Source of the DNA: Brooklawnia sp049651565
GTDB lineage: Bacteria; Actinomycetota; Actinomycetes; Propionibacteriales; Propionibacteriaceae
Direction: 5' to 3'
DNA length: 48,019 bases
NCBI RefSeq assembly: GCF_049651565.1
Contig: NZ_JBASCI010000181.1
Coordinates: forward strand, 1-48,019
Below the pieces are notes generated by a model. It searched no databases and had not been told where the DNA came from. It was given only the letters and a program-made list of their open reading frames with translations. Below are positions 15,025 to 23,230 of this stretch, piece after piece. How positions within the stretch are numbered: position 1 is the stretch's first letter; every line of letters begins with the position of its first letter. Position numbers and translations under genes: made by a program.

Positions 15025-17835
15025 GTGGCCCACACCCTTGAGATAGACCCGATCACCAGCACGGCCGAAGAGGTTGCCGCAGCACTCGGCACCGACCCGG
15101 AAACGGGTCTCAGCTCGCAGGAGGCGGCCCGCCGCCTGGCCGAGTATGGCCCGAACGAACTGCAGGGCACCCCGCCCACCCCCAGGTGGAAGCTGTTCGT
15201 CGCCCAGTTCAACTCGCCACTGATCTACCTGCTGCTAGGGGCGATCGTCATCTCGACGATCGCCTGGGCGCTGGACCCCGGGTCCGACCCGGTTCCGGTG
15301 GACGCGATCGTCATCGCGCTGATCGTGTTGCTCAACGCGGTGCTCGGCTACGTCCAGGAGTCCAAGGCGGCCGACGCGGTCGCCGCGCTGCAGAGCATGA
15401 CCACGGCGCACTCGGTGGTGCTGCGCGACGAGAAGCGGATGGAGATCAACTCCACCGACCTGGTGGTCGGGGACATCCTGGTGCTGGGGGAGGGTGACGA
15501 GGTCGGCGCCGACGGTCGGCTGGTCTACTCCTCCGCCCTGCGGATCGCCGAATCCTCGCTGACCGGCGAATCCGAACCGGTCGAGAAGGAGCCCGGGGTG
15601 CTCTCCGGCGAGGTGGCGCTCGGCGACCGCACCAACATGGTGCACAAGGGCACCGCGGTCACCCAGGGCGTCGGCCGGGTGGTGGTGACCCACACCGGAA
15701 TGGCCACCGAGATGGGCGCGATCGCCACCATGCTGGACAGCACGGAGGAGGAACCCTCACCGCTGACCAGGGAGATCGAGTACCTGGGCAAGGTGCTGGG
15801 CATCGCGGTCATCATCATCGCCGCGGTCGTGATGGCCACCGCAATCCTGATGTCGCCCAACCGTGACCTCAACGCCATCATCGACGCGCTGATCCTGGCG
15901 GTCTCGCTGGCCGTGGCCGCGGTTCCCGAGGGCTTGGCGGCGATCCTGACCGTGGTGCTCTCGATGGGCACCCAGCGGATGGCCGCCCAGAACGCCATCG
16001 TCAAGGACCTGAGCTCGGTCGAAACCTTGGGCTCGGCGTCGGTCATCGCGTCCGACAAGACCGGCACCCTGACCCGCAACGAGATGACCATCCAGAAGGT
16101 GGTGACGGCCAGCGGCGAGATCGACATCAGCGGCGTCGGTTACAGCCCCGAAGGTGGCGTCACCGAGTCCGGCAAGCCGCTCATGGACGGAACCAAGGTG
16201 CTGGCCGAGGCCCAGGTGGCGCTGCGCGGCGGAGCGATCGCGAACGACGCCAGCCTCGACCGGGACGAGGAGGGCAGCTGGCAGATCCAGGGCGATCCCA
16301 CCGAGGCCGCCTTCCTGGTCGCCGCGCACAAGGTCGAGGGCGTCATCAACGACACCCGCGCCTACGAACGGCTTGGTGAGGTACCGTTCACCAGCGCACG
16401 CAAGATGATGTCGGTGGTCGGTGAACTGCCCGACGCCGGCACAGTCATGTACACCAAGGGTGCACCGGACGTCCTGTTGTCGAACTGCAGCACCGTGCTG
16501 GTGGGGAACGAACAGGTGCCGCTGGACGACGAGCGGCGCGCCCGGATCCTGGCCAAGACCGAACGGTTGGCCGGGCAGGCCTACCGCACCCTGGCGGTCG
16601 CCTTCCGCGACCTGGCCAGCGTGGCCGAACTCGGTGAGGAGTTCGACGAGGAGGACGAATCCGACCTCTGCTTCGTCGCCATCGCCGCCATGATCGACCC
16701 GCCGCGCACCGAGGCCGCGGCGTCCGTCGCCGAGGCGCACCGGGCGGGAATCCGGGTGCTGATGATCACCGGCGACCACCCGGCCACCGCGGCCCGCATC
16801 GCCTCCGACCTGGGCATCGTCGAGCCCGGCGAGGAAGCGGTCACCGGCGTCCAGATCGACCGGATGGACGACGCCGGGTTCGCGCAGGCGGTCCGGGACC
16901 ACTCGGTCTTCGCGCGAGTGACACCCAAGCACAAGATGCGGATCGTCGACACCCTTCAGGCGCAGGGCGAGATCATCTCGATGACCGGCGACGGGGTGAA
17001 CGACGCCCCGGCACTGAAGTCGGCCGACATCGGCGTGGCCATGGGCATCACCGGCACCGAGGTCACCAAGGAGGCCGCGAACATGATCCTGGCCGACGAC
17101 AACTTCGCCACCATCGTGGCGGCGGTCAAGCAGGGCCGGATCATCTTCGACAACATCCGCAAGTTCCTGCGCTTCCTGCTCAGCTCCAACATGGGTGAGG
17201 TCATCACCGTCTTCTTCGGCACGCTGCTGGCCGGTGTGCTGGGACTGCGGATGGAGGACGGCTCACTCATCGCGCCGCTGCTGGCCACCCAGATCCTGTG
17301 GATCAACCTGCTCACCGACTCCGCTCCGGCACTGGCGATGGGCGTCGACCCGGCCGTCGACGACGTGATGGCCCGCAAACCCCGCAAGATCACCGATCGG
17401 GTGATCAACCGGCACATGGGCGGACGCATCCTGCTGCTGGGTCTGATCATGGGCGTCTCAACCCTGTTCGTCCTCGACTGGTACCTGCCGGGCGGGCTGT
17501 TCGACGGCTCAGGCAGCGTGGACATGGCCCGCACCGCGGCCTTCACCACCCTGGTGCTGGCGCAGCTGTTCAACGCGTTCAACTCCCGTTCGGCCTACCA
17601 GAGCGCGTTCAAGGACGCTTTCTCCAACCACTGGCTGTGGTGGGCGGTGCTGGTGGCGCTGGCGCTGCAGGTGCTGGTGGTCCACGTGCCGTTCCTGCAG
17701 GACGCCTTCGGCACCACCGCGCTGAGCCTCGGCCAGTGGCTGTTCTGCCTGGCGGTGGCGTCCTCGGTGCTGTGGATCCAGGAGATCCACAAGCTGATCC
17801 TGCGCTGGCAGGGCCGCGAGGACATCGACGAATGA
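15025..17835 (+). CDS. P2A-type calcium-transporting ATPase
   Basis: The 936-residue pump has LTGESEPVEK in the actuator, the phosphorylated Asp344 in SDKTGTLTRNE, KGAPDVLL for nucleotide binding, and TGDGVNDAP in the hinge. Ion-site residues fit a Ca2+ pump of the SERCA/LMCA1 kind: M4 PEGLAAIL, M5 SSNMGE (Asn and Glu), M6 NLLTDSAPALAMG (Asn, Thr and Asp all present). It likely exports Ca2+ (or Mn2+) from the cytoplasm in exchange for protons. GTG 15025 is chosen for the TAGGTT hexamer 6 nt upstream and the usual N-terminus. A strong inverted repeat follows the gene before the liv operon. Confidence 0.92.
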   Translation: MAHTLEIDPITSTAEEVAAALGTDPETGLSSQEAARRLAEYGPNELQGTPPTPRWKLFVAQFNSPLIYLLLGAIVISTIAWALDPGSDPVPVDAIVIALIVLLNAVLGYVQESKAADAVAALQSMTTAHSVVLRDEKRMEINSTDLVVGDILVLGEGDEVGADGRLVYSSALRIAESSLTGESEPVEKEPGVLSGEVALGDRTNMVHKGTAVTQGVGRVVVTHTGMATEMGAIATMLDSTEEEPSPLTREIEYLGKVLGIAVIIIAAVVMATAILMSPNRDLNAIIDALILAVSLAVAAVPEGLAAILTVVLSMGTQRMAAQNAIVKDLSSVETLGSASVIASDKTGTLTRNEMTIQKVVTASGEIDISGVGYSPEGGVTESGKPLMDGTKVLAEAQVALRGGAIANDASLDRDEEGSWQIQGDPTEAAFLVAAHKVEGVINDTRAYERLGEVPFTSARKMMSVVGELPDAGTVMYTKGAPDVLLSNCSTVLVGNEQVPLDDERRARILAKTERLAGQAYRTLAVAFRDLASVAELGEEFDEEDESDLCFVAIAAMIDPPRTEAAASVAEAHRAGIRVLMITGDHPATAARIASDLGIVEPGEEAVTGVQIDRMDDAGFAQAVRDHSVFARVTPKHKMRIVDTLQAQGEIISMTGDGVNDAPALKSADIGVAMGITGTEVTKEAANMILADDNFATIVAAVKQGRIIFDNIRKFLRFLLSSNMGEVITVFFGTLLAGVLGLRMEDGSLIAPLLATQILWINLLTDSAPALAMGVDPAVDDVMARKPRKITDRVINRHMGGRILLLGLIMGVSTLFVLDWYLPGGLFDGSGSVDMARTAAFTTLVLAQLFNAFNSRSAYQSAFKDAFSNHWLWWAVLVALALQVLVVHVPFLQDAFGTTALSLGQWLFCLAVASSVLWIQEIHKLILRWQGREDIDE

Positions 17836-17852
17836 CTCCCGCCGGCAACGGT

Positions 17853-17888
17853 TGGGTCGCGATCAGGTAACAACTTGGTCGCGACCCA
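17853..17888 (+). terminator. Hairpin after the second ATPase gene
   Basis: TGGGTCGCGA (17853-17862) pairs perfectly with TCGCGACCCA (17879-17888) across a 16-nt loop. It lies 18 nt after the stop and about 45 nt before the livK -10. Probable terminator; an operator role is possible. Confidence 0.6.
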
Positions 17889-17932
17889 CGCGGCGCGGCT
17901 GAGACGCGCCGGCCGGAACTGGTGGAGCGTAA

Positions 17933-17938
17933 TAGTCT
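17933..17938 (+). promoter_or_regulatory. Candidate -10 TAGTCT of the liv operon
   Basis: TAGTCT lies 37 nt before the ATG at 17976. The message would have a short leader containing the AAAGAGG ribosome site (17964-17970). Confidence 0.45.
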
Positions 17939-17975
17939 TCGGGCACGACGGATTGACTGATCGAAAGAGGTTCAC

Positions 17976-19145
17976 ATGAAGCGCAGATTCGCCGCGATCG
18001 CGGCCGCTGCACTGTCGCTGTCGCTGTTCGCGGCCTGCGGCGGCGACTCCGGTACGGCAAGTTCCGATGCCGAAGTGGTGAAGGTGGGCGTCAACTACGA
18101 GCTCTCCGGCCCGGTCGCGACCTACGGCGACGCCAATGTCAAGGGTATCGAGATGGCCTTCGAGGAGATCAACGCCGCTGGCGGCGTCGACGGCAAGCAG
18201 GTCGAGATCGTCAAGTACGACAACAAGTCCGAGCCTGCCGAGGCCACCACGCTGGCCACCAAGCTGATGACCCAGGACGACGTCGTCGCGATCATCGGTC
18301 CGGCCACCTCAGGTTCGTTCAAGGCCACCATCCCGGTCGCCAACCAGAACCGGATCCCGGTGATCTCCGGCTCCGCCACCGCCGAGGACGTGACCGTCAG
18401 CAACGGGCAGCTGCAGGAGTACGCCTTCCGGACCTGCTTCTCCGACTCCTTCCAGGGCACCGCGATGGCGAACTTCGCCACCAAGAACCGGGACGCCCAG
18501 ACCGCGGTGATCCTCAAGGACACCTCGTCCGACTACGCCAAGGGTCTGGCAGACAACTTCCGGGCCACCTTCGAGGAGGCCGGCGGAACGATCGTCGGCG
18601 ACGAGGGCTACGTCGCCGGTGAGACCAACTTCAACTCGGTTCTGACCCGGATCCGCGGGCTCGAGTTCGACGTCATGTACGTGCCCGGTTACTACGAGGA
18701 GGTCGGCCTGATCATCAAGCAGGCCCGCGACCTGGGCATCACCCAGCCGGTGCTGGGCGGCGACGGCTTCGACTCTCCGGTGCTGCTGGAGAAGGCCGGC
18801 GCCGAGGCGCTGAACGACGTCTACTACACCAACCACTACTCGTCGCTGGATTCCGACCCGCAGGTCCAGGACTTCATCGCTGCCTTCAACGAGAAGTACG
18901 GTGAAGACCCCAACGCGTTCAACGCGCTCGGCTACGACACCGCCTACTTCGTCGCCGACGCCATCGGCCGGGCCAGTGAGCTGACCGGCGAGGCGGTCGC
19001 GCAGGCCATGGAGCAGACCCAGAACTTCTCCGGCGTCACTGGTACCTTCAGTATCGACCCCGAGACCCACGAGCCGATCAAGCAGGCCCTGGTGATCGAA
19101 CTGCAGGACGGCGTCCCCGTCTCTGCCGAACCTGCCGCATTGTGA
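17976..19145 (+). CDS. livK: Branched-chain amino-acid ABC transporter, substrate-binding lipoprotein
   Basis: This 389-residue protein begins with a lipoprotein signal peptide: MKRRF, a hydrophobic stretch, and a lipobox with Cys21 (LFAAC). The mature part is a type I periplasmic-binding fold (Leu/Ile/Val-binding family) with VGVNYELSGPVATYGD, INAAGGVDGK and IIGPATSGSFKATIPVAN. It captures the ligand outside the membrane for the LivHMGF transporter encoded next. Known family ligands are Leu/Ile/Val, but also other amino acids, amides or urea; the ligand here is unproven. The ribosome site AAAGAGG is 5 nt from the ATG. A stable hairpin separates it from livH, which may set higher expression of the binding protein than of the membrane parts. 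Confidence 0.93.
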   Translation: MKRRFAAIAAAALSLSLFAACGGDSGTASSDAEVVKVGVNYELSGPVATYGDANVKGIEMAFEEINAAGGVDGKQVEIVKYDNKSEPAEATTLATKLMTQDDVVAIIGPATSGSFKATIPVANQNRIPVISGSATAEDVTVSNGQLQEYAFRTCFSDSFQGTAMANFATKNRDAQTAVILKDTSSDYAKGLADNFRATFEEAGGTIVGDEGYVAGETNFNSVLTRIRGLEFDVMYVPGYYEEVGLIIKQARDLGITQPVLGGDGFDSPVLLEKAGAEALNDVYYTNHYSSLDSDPQVQDFIAAFNEKYGEDPNAFNALGYDTAYFVADAIGRASELTGEAVAQAMEQTQNFSGVTGTFSIDPETHEPIKQALVIELQDGVPVSAEPAAL

Positions 19146-19151
19146 GCTGAA

Positions 19152-19190
19152 GATCATGGGGTGGGGGAGTGGTTCCTCCACCCCATGATC
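19152..19190 (+). promoter_or_regulatory. Intra-operon hairpin between livK and livH
   Basis: GATCATGGGGTGG (19152-19164) and CCACCCCATGATC (19178-19190) form a perfect 13-bp stem with a 13-nt loop, starting 6 nt after the livK stop. No U-tract follows. Such hairpins often stabilise the upstream message or cause partial termination. Confidence 0.7.
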
Positions 19191-19214
19191 GTGCCCTGAC
19201 CAGGAAGCAACCGG

Positions 19215-20099
19215 ATGGACCAGATACTCCAACAGCTGATCAACGCCCTGTCGTTGGGCAGCATCTACGCGCTCATCGCGCTGGGCTACACGATGGTCTA
19301 CGGCATCATCCAGCTGATCAACTTCGCCCACGGCGATGTCTACATGGTGGGTGCCTACGTCGGGTACGCGTGCATGGCCCATCTCAACCTGGACTTCTTC
19401 GTCTCGCTGCTGATCGCCATGGCAGCCTGCACCGTGCTCGGCGTGGTGATCGAACGGCTGGCCTACAAACCGTTGCGCAACTCCACCCGGATCGCCGTCC
19501 TGATCACGGCGATCGGGGTCTCGTTACTGCTTGAGTACACGATGATGTACTTCGTCGGTGCGCAGAGCCGGGCCTATCCGCCGCTGCCCGAGTTCATGAG
19601 CCGCACCTTCCGGCTGGGCGAGGTCAGCATTACCTCGCTGCAGATCCTGATCATCGCGATCTCGGTGCTGCTGATGGTCGGGCTGCAGTTCATCGTCCAG
19701 CGCACCAGGCTGGGCAAGGCGATGCGCGCGGTCTCCCAGGACCGCGACGCCGCCCAGCTGATGGGCATCAGCGTCGACAACACCATCTCGTTCACCTTCG
19801 CGCTCGGCTCGGCACTGGCCGGCGCGGCCGGTGTGCTGGTCGGCATCTACTACAACTCGGTCAACCCGCTGATGGGCATCCTGCCTGGCCTGAAGGCGTT
19901 CGTCGCCGCCGTGCTGGGCGGCATCGGCCTGATCCCCGGTGCGCTGCTGGGCGGCTACGTCATCGGCGCCACCGAGACCCTGGTCGCCAGCGTCGGCTTC
20001 TCGATGCTGCGGGACGCGGTGGTGTTCGCGCTGCTGATCCTGGTGCTGATCGTCAAGCCGAGCGGTCTGCTCGGCAAGAACGCGCGGGAGAAGGTGTGA
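19215..20099 (+). CDS. livH: Branched-chain amino-acid ABC transporter permease LivH
   Basis: The 294-residue inner-membrane permease has about eight hydrophobic segments. Family motifs are LINALSLGSIYALIALGYTM at the N-terminus, QLINFAHGD, and the cytoplasmic-loop EAA-like region TRLGKAMRAVSQDRDAAQLMG. It forms the membrane channel with LivM. AGGAAG upstream serves as the ribosome site. Its TGA shares one base with the livM start (TGATG), so the two are translationally coupled. Confidence 0.94.
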   Translation: MDQILQQLINALSLGSIYALIALGYTMVYGIIQLINFAHGDVYMVGAYVGYACMAHLNLDFFVSLLIAMAACTVLGVVIERLAYKPLRNSTRIAVLITAIGVSLLLEYTMMYFVGAQSRAYPPLPEFMSRTFRLGEVSITSLQILIIAISVLLMVGLQFIVQRTRLGKAMRAVSQDRDAAQLMGISVDNTISFTFALGSALAGAAGVLVGIYYNSVNPLMGILPGLKAFVAAVLGGIGLIPGALLGGYVIGATETLVASVGFSMLRDAVVFALLILVLIVKPSGLLGKNAREKV

Positions 20100-21079
20100 T
20101 GACCGCCCGGCGCAAGGCCATCCTGGTCAAGACCGCCGCCCTGGCCGCGGTTTACTTCGGCGTCCTGCTGCTGGTGCAGGTGGGCGTCATCGACGCCTAC
20201 ATCCAGGCCACCATGGTGACCATCTGCGTCAACATCATGCTGGCCGTCAGCCTCAACCTGATCACCGGTTTCACCGGCCAGTTCTCGCTCGGGCACGCCG
20301 GGTTCATGGCGATCGGGGCCTACTCGACCGCGCTGATCACGATGTCGATCCCGACGGTGCCGGGCTTCGTGCTCGGCCTGCTGACCGGGGCGGTGCTGTC
20401 CGCGCTGGTCGGCTTCCTGATCGGCCTGCCCACCCTGCGGTTGCGCGGCGACTACCTGGCGATCGCCACCTTGGGCATGGCCGAGATCATCCGGGTCCTG
20501 CTGCTGAACTTCGAGTTCAGCAATGGCGCGGCCGGGCTGTCCGGGATCCCGCAGTTCGTCAACTGGAGCTGGCTGTTCGTGCTGACGGTCGGCACCGTCG
20601 TGCTGATCACCAACTTCCTGGGTTCGCGGCACGGCCGTGACTGCGTCGCGGTTCGTGAGGACGAGATCGCCGCCGAGTCCATCGGTGTGCGCTCCACCCA
20701 GGCCAAGACGCTCGCCTTCACCGTGGGTGCCTTCTTCGGCGCGATCGCGGGCGGGGTCTACGCGTCCTACTTCTACTTCATCAAGCCCGACCTGTTCGGG
20801 TTCATGCAGTCGGTCAACATCCTGGTGATCGTGGTGCTGGGCGGTCTGGGTTCGATCTCCGGCTCCATCATCGCCGCGGTACTGCTGGCCATCGTCTCCA
20901 CGCTGCTGCAGCCGTTCCCGGAGATCCGGATGATCCTGTACTCGGCGGTGCTGGTGCTGTTGATGGTCTTCCGTCCGCAGGGCATCATGGGGTCGCGTGA
21001 GGTCTCGCTGGCCATGTTCAAGCGGCTGCTGCCCAGCCGCGGCCCGCGCGCCAAGGTGAGCGCGGAGGACGCCGGATGA
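20099..21079 (+). CDS. livM: Branched-chain amino-acid ABC transporter permease LivM
   Basis: The 326-residue membrane protein has about nine hydrophobic segments, with LNLITGFTGQFSLGHAGFM, YLAIATLGMAEIIRVLL and VLGGLGSISGSIIAA, all typical of LivM. Partner of LivH. The ATG at 20099 is preferred over the GTG one codon earlier because GAGAAGG is then well spaced. It overlaps livG by 4 nt (ATGA at 21076-21079). Confidence 0.93.
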   Translation: MTARRKAILVKTAALAAVYFGVLLLVQVGVIDAYIQATMVTICVNIMLAVSLNLITGFTGQFSLGHAGFMAIGAYSTALITMSIPTVPGFVLGLLTGAVLSALVGFLIGLPTLRLRGDYLAIATLGMAEIIRVLLLNFEFSNGAAGLSGIPQFVNWSWLFVLTVGTVVLITNFLGSRHGRDCVAVREDEIAAESIGVRSTQAKTLAFTVGAFFGAIAGGVYASYFYFIKPDLFGFMQSVNILVIVVLGGLGSISGSIIAAVLLAIVSTLLQPFPEIRMILYSAVLVLLMVFRPQGIMGSREVSLAMFKRLLPSRGPRAKVSAEDAG

Positions 21080-21867
21080 CCACACCGATCCTGGAGGTGA
21101 CCGACCTCACCCGCAACTTCGGTGGCCTGGCCGCGCTCAGCAACGTCGACCTCACCCTGCAACCGGGGGAACTGGTCGGCCTGATCGGCCCGAACGGGGC
21201 CGGCAAGACCACCGCGTTCAACCTGCTGACCGGGGTCTACCCGCCGTCGGCGGGAACCATCAAGTTCACTCCCGGCGAGAACACGATCAGCCTGGGCGGA
21301 CGCAAACCCTACGACATCTGCCGCGCCGGGGTGGGCCGCACCTTCCAGAACATCCGGCTGTTCAAGGACCTCTCGGTGCTCGACAACGTCGTGATCGCAA
21401 TGGAGCAGGCCCAGACCTACTCGCTGATCAGCTCGTTCTTCCACACCCCGGCCTGGTCCCGGGCGCGAGCCGAGGTGCTGGACCGCAGCCGCGAGTTCCT
21501 GCAACTGCTGCGGCTGGAGCACAAGGCCCACGACCTGGCCCGCAACCTGTCCTACGGCGAGCAGCGCCACCTCGAGATCGCCCGGGCGCTGGCCACCAAC
21601 CCGCGCCTGCTGCTGCTGGACGAACCGGCAGCCGGCATGAACCCCGCCGAGACCGCCCAGCTCACCGAGCTGATCAGCTGGATCCGCGAGAACTACCACC
21701 TGACGATCCTGCTGATCGAACACGACATGAGCCTGGTGATGGCGATCTGCGAGCGGATCTACGTGCTCGACCACGGCATCGTCATCGCGTCCGGAACCCC
21801 CGACGAAGTGCAGCACAACCCGCGGGTGATCGAGGCCTACCTCGGGCAGGAGGTCAACGGTGTTTGA
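21076..21867 (+). CDS. livG: Branched-chain amino-acid ABC transporter ATP-binding protein LivG
   Basis: The 263-residue ATPase has Walker A GPNGAGKTT, a Q-loop region with VGRTFQNIRLF, signature LSYGEQRHLEIAR, Walker B LLLLDEPAAGMN, and the switch His in IEHDM. The sequence type (NFGGLAALS, VGRTFQN) assigns it to LivG rather than LivF. It energises transport with LivF. The 3' end overlaps livF by 8 nt. Confidence 0.95.
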   Translation: MTTPILEVTDLTRNFGGLAALSNVDLTLQPGELVGLIGPNGAGKTTAFNLLTGVYPPSAGTIKFTPGENTISLGGRKPYDICRAGVGRTFQNIRLFKDLSVLDNVVIAMEQAQTYSLISSFFHTPAWSRARAEVLDRSREFLQLLRLEHKAHDLARNLSYGEQRHLEIARALATNPRLLLLDEPAAGMNPAETAQLTELISWIRENYHLTILLIEHDMSLVMAICERIYVLDHGIVIASGTPDEVQHNPRVIEAYLGQEVNGV

Positions 21868-22564
21868 GATCAGGGACCTCCGCGTCAACTTCGGCGGCAT
21901 CCAGGCGCTGAAGGGCATCTCGCTGGAGGTTCAGGCCGGCGAGATCGTCACCCTGATCGGCGCCAACGGGGCCGGCAAGACCACCACGCTGCGCACGGCG
22001 TCCGGTCTGGAGCGGCCGGCTGGGGGACAGATCTGGCTGGAGGGCAAGGACATCTCGAGGACGTCGGCCCAGGACCGGGTGAAGCGCGGCCTGGTGCAGG
22101 TGCCCGAGGGTCGCCGGGTCTTCCCGCGGATGTCGGTGCTGGAGAACCTGGAGCTGGGGGCGTTCCTGCGCCGCGACCGGCAGGGCGTGGCCACCGACCT
22201 GCAGCGGGTCTTCGACCGCTTCCCGGTACTGGCCGACCGCCGCACCCAGGACGCCGGCACCCTGTCCGGTGGCGAGCAGCAGATGCTGGCGATGGGCCGG
22301 GCGCTGATGGCGGCGCCGAAGGTGCTGCTGCTGGACGAGCCATCAATGGGCCTGGCGCCGCTGTTCGTGCAGGAGATCTTCAGCATCATCGCCGGTATCA
22401 ACGAAACCGGTACCACGATCCTGCTGGTGGAGCAGAATGCCAACATGGCGCTGCAGGTCGCCAACCGCGCGTATGTGATGGAAACCGGGAAGATCGTGCT
22501 CAGCGGATTGCCGAAGGACCTGCTGGCGACCGAGGAAGTGCGCCGCGCCTACCTTGGAGGTTGA
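21860..22564 (+). CDS. livF: Branched-chain amino-acid ABC transporter ATP-binding protein LivF
   Basis: The 234-residue ATPase has Walker A GANGAGKTT, QVPEGRRVFPRMSVLENL (typical of LivF), signature LSGGEQQMLAMGRALM, Walker B LLLDEPSMGLAP, and VEQNANMAL. Second ATPase of the LivHMGF complex. GTG start inside the end of livG; followed 3 nt after its stop by the CBS-ACT gene, whose ribosome site lies in its last codons. Confidence 0.95.
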   Translation: MFEIRDLRVNFGGIQALKGISLEVQAGEIVTLIGANGAGKTTTLRTASGLERPAGGQIWLEGKDISRTSAQDRVKRGLVQVPEGRRVFPRMSVLENLELGAFLRRDRQGVATDLQRVFDRFPVLADRRTQDAGTLSGGEQQMLAMGRALMAAPKVLLLDEPSMGLAPLFVQEIFSIIAGINETGTTILLVEQNANMALQVANRAYVMETGKIVLSGLPKDLLATEEVRRAYLGG

Positions 22565-22567
22565 TCA

Positions 22568-23212
22568 ATGTTCGTGAAGTGGCGGATGACCAACAACCCG
22601 TTCACCATCGGGCCGGACGCTACGGTGCCCGAGGCGATCGAGGTGATGCAGCAGAACAAGGTCCGCAAGCTGCCGGTGGTCTCGAACGGCCGGCTGGTCG
22701 GCGTGGTCTCCCAGTCGGACATCGACCGGGCGTCCCCGTCGGCGGCCACCTCGTTCAGCGCCGGCGAGATCGCCTACCTGTTCAGCAAGCTCAAGGTGTC
22801 CAAGGTGATGACCCGTGACCCGGTCACCATCAGCCCGAACGCGCTGCTCGAAGAGGCCGCCATCGTGATGCGCAACCGCAAGATCGAGATGCTTCCGGTC
22901 ATGGACGGCGACAACCTGGTCGGGGTGATCACCGAGAGCGACCTGCTGGACGCCTTCATCGAACTGAATGGGGCCCGCGAGAGGGGCACCCGGCTGGTCA
23001 TCGAGGCCGATGACGCCCCCGGCGTGATGGCCAGGCTGGCCTCCGTCACCGGGGCGGAGCAGACCAACATCACCCACATCGCCGTCTACCGCGGCAACCT
23101 CGATCGCAGCCTGGTGGTGCTGGGCGTCAACACCTTGAACACCACCGAACTCGAACGCCGGATCGCGGAGATGGACGGGTTCACCCTCAAGTACCGGCTA
23201 CGGAACGACTGA
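22568..23212 (+). CDS. CBS-pair and ACT domain protein (AcuB-like)
   Basis: The 214-residue cytoplasmic protein carries two CBS motifs (about 5-62, with KLPVVSNGRLVGVVSQSDID; about 78-130, with MLPVMDGDNLVGVITESDLL). A C-terminal ACT-like segment follows (about 140-205, TRLVIEADDAPGVMARLASV and ITHIAVYRG). CBS pairs bind adenosine nucleotides and ACT domains bind amino acids, so the protein looks like a two-input sensor. It is cotranscribed with livF (GGAGG ribosome site, 3-nt gap) and followed 18 nt later by a second binding protein. It may tune uptake according to energy state or internal amino acid. This role is inferred; AcuB itself is only loosely linked to acetoin use. Confidence 0.82.
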   Translation: MFVKWRMTNNPFTIGPDATVPEAIEVMQQNKVRKLPVVSNGRLVGVVSQSDIDRASPSAATSFSAGEIAYLFSKLKVSKVMTRDPVTISPNALLEEAAIVMRNRKIEMLPVMDGDNLVGVITESDLLDAFIELNGARERGTRLVIEADDAPGVMARLASVTGAEQTNITHIAVYRGNLDRSLVVLGVNTLNTTELERRIAEMDGFTLKYRLRND

Positions 23213-23230
23213 CTCCGAAGGTCGGACGCG

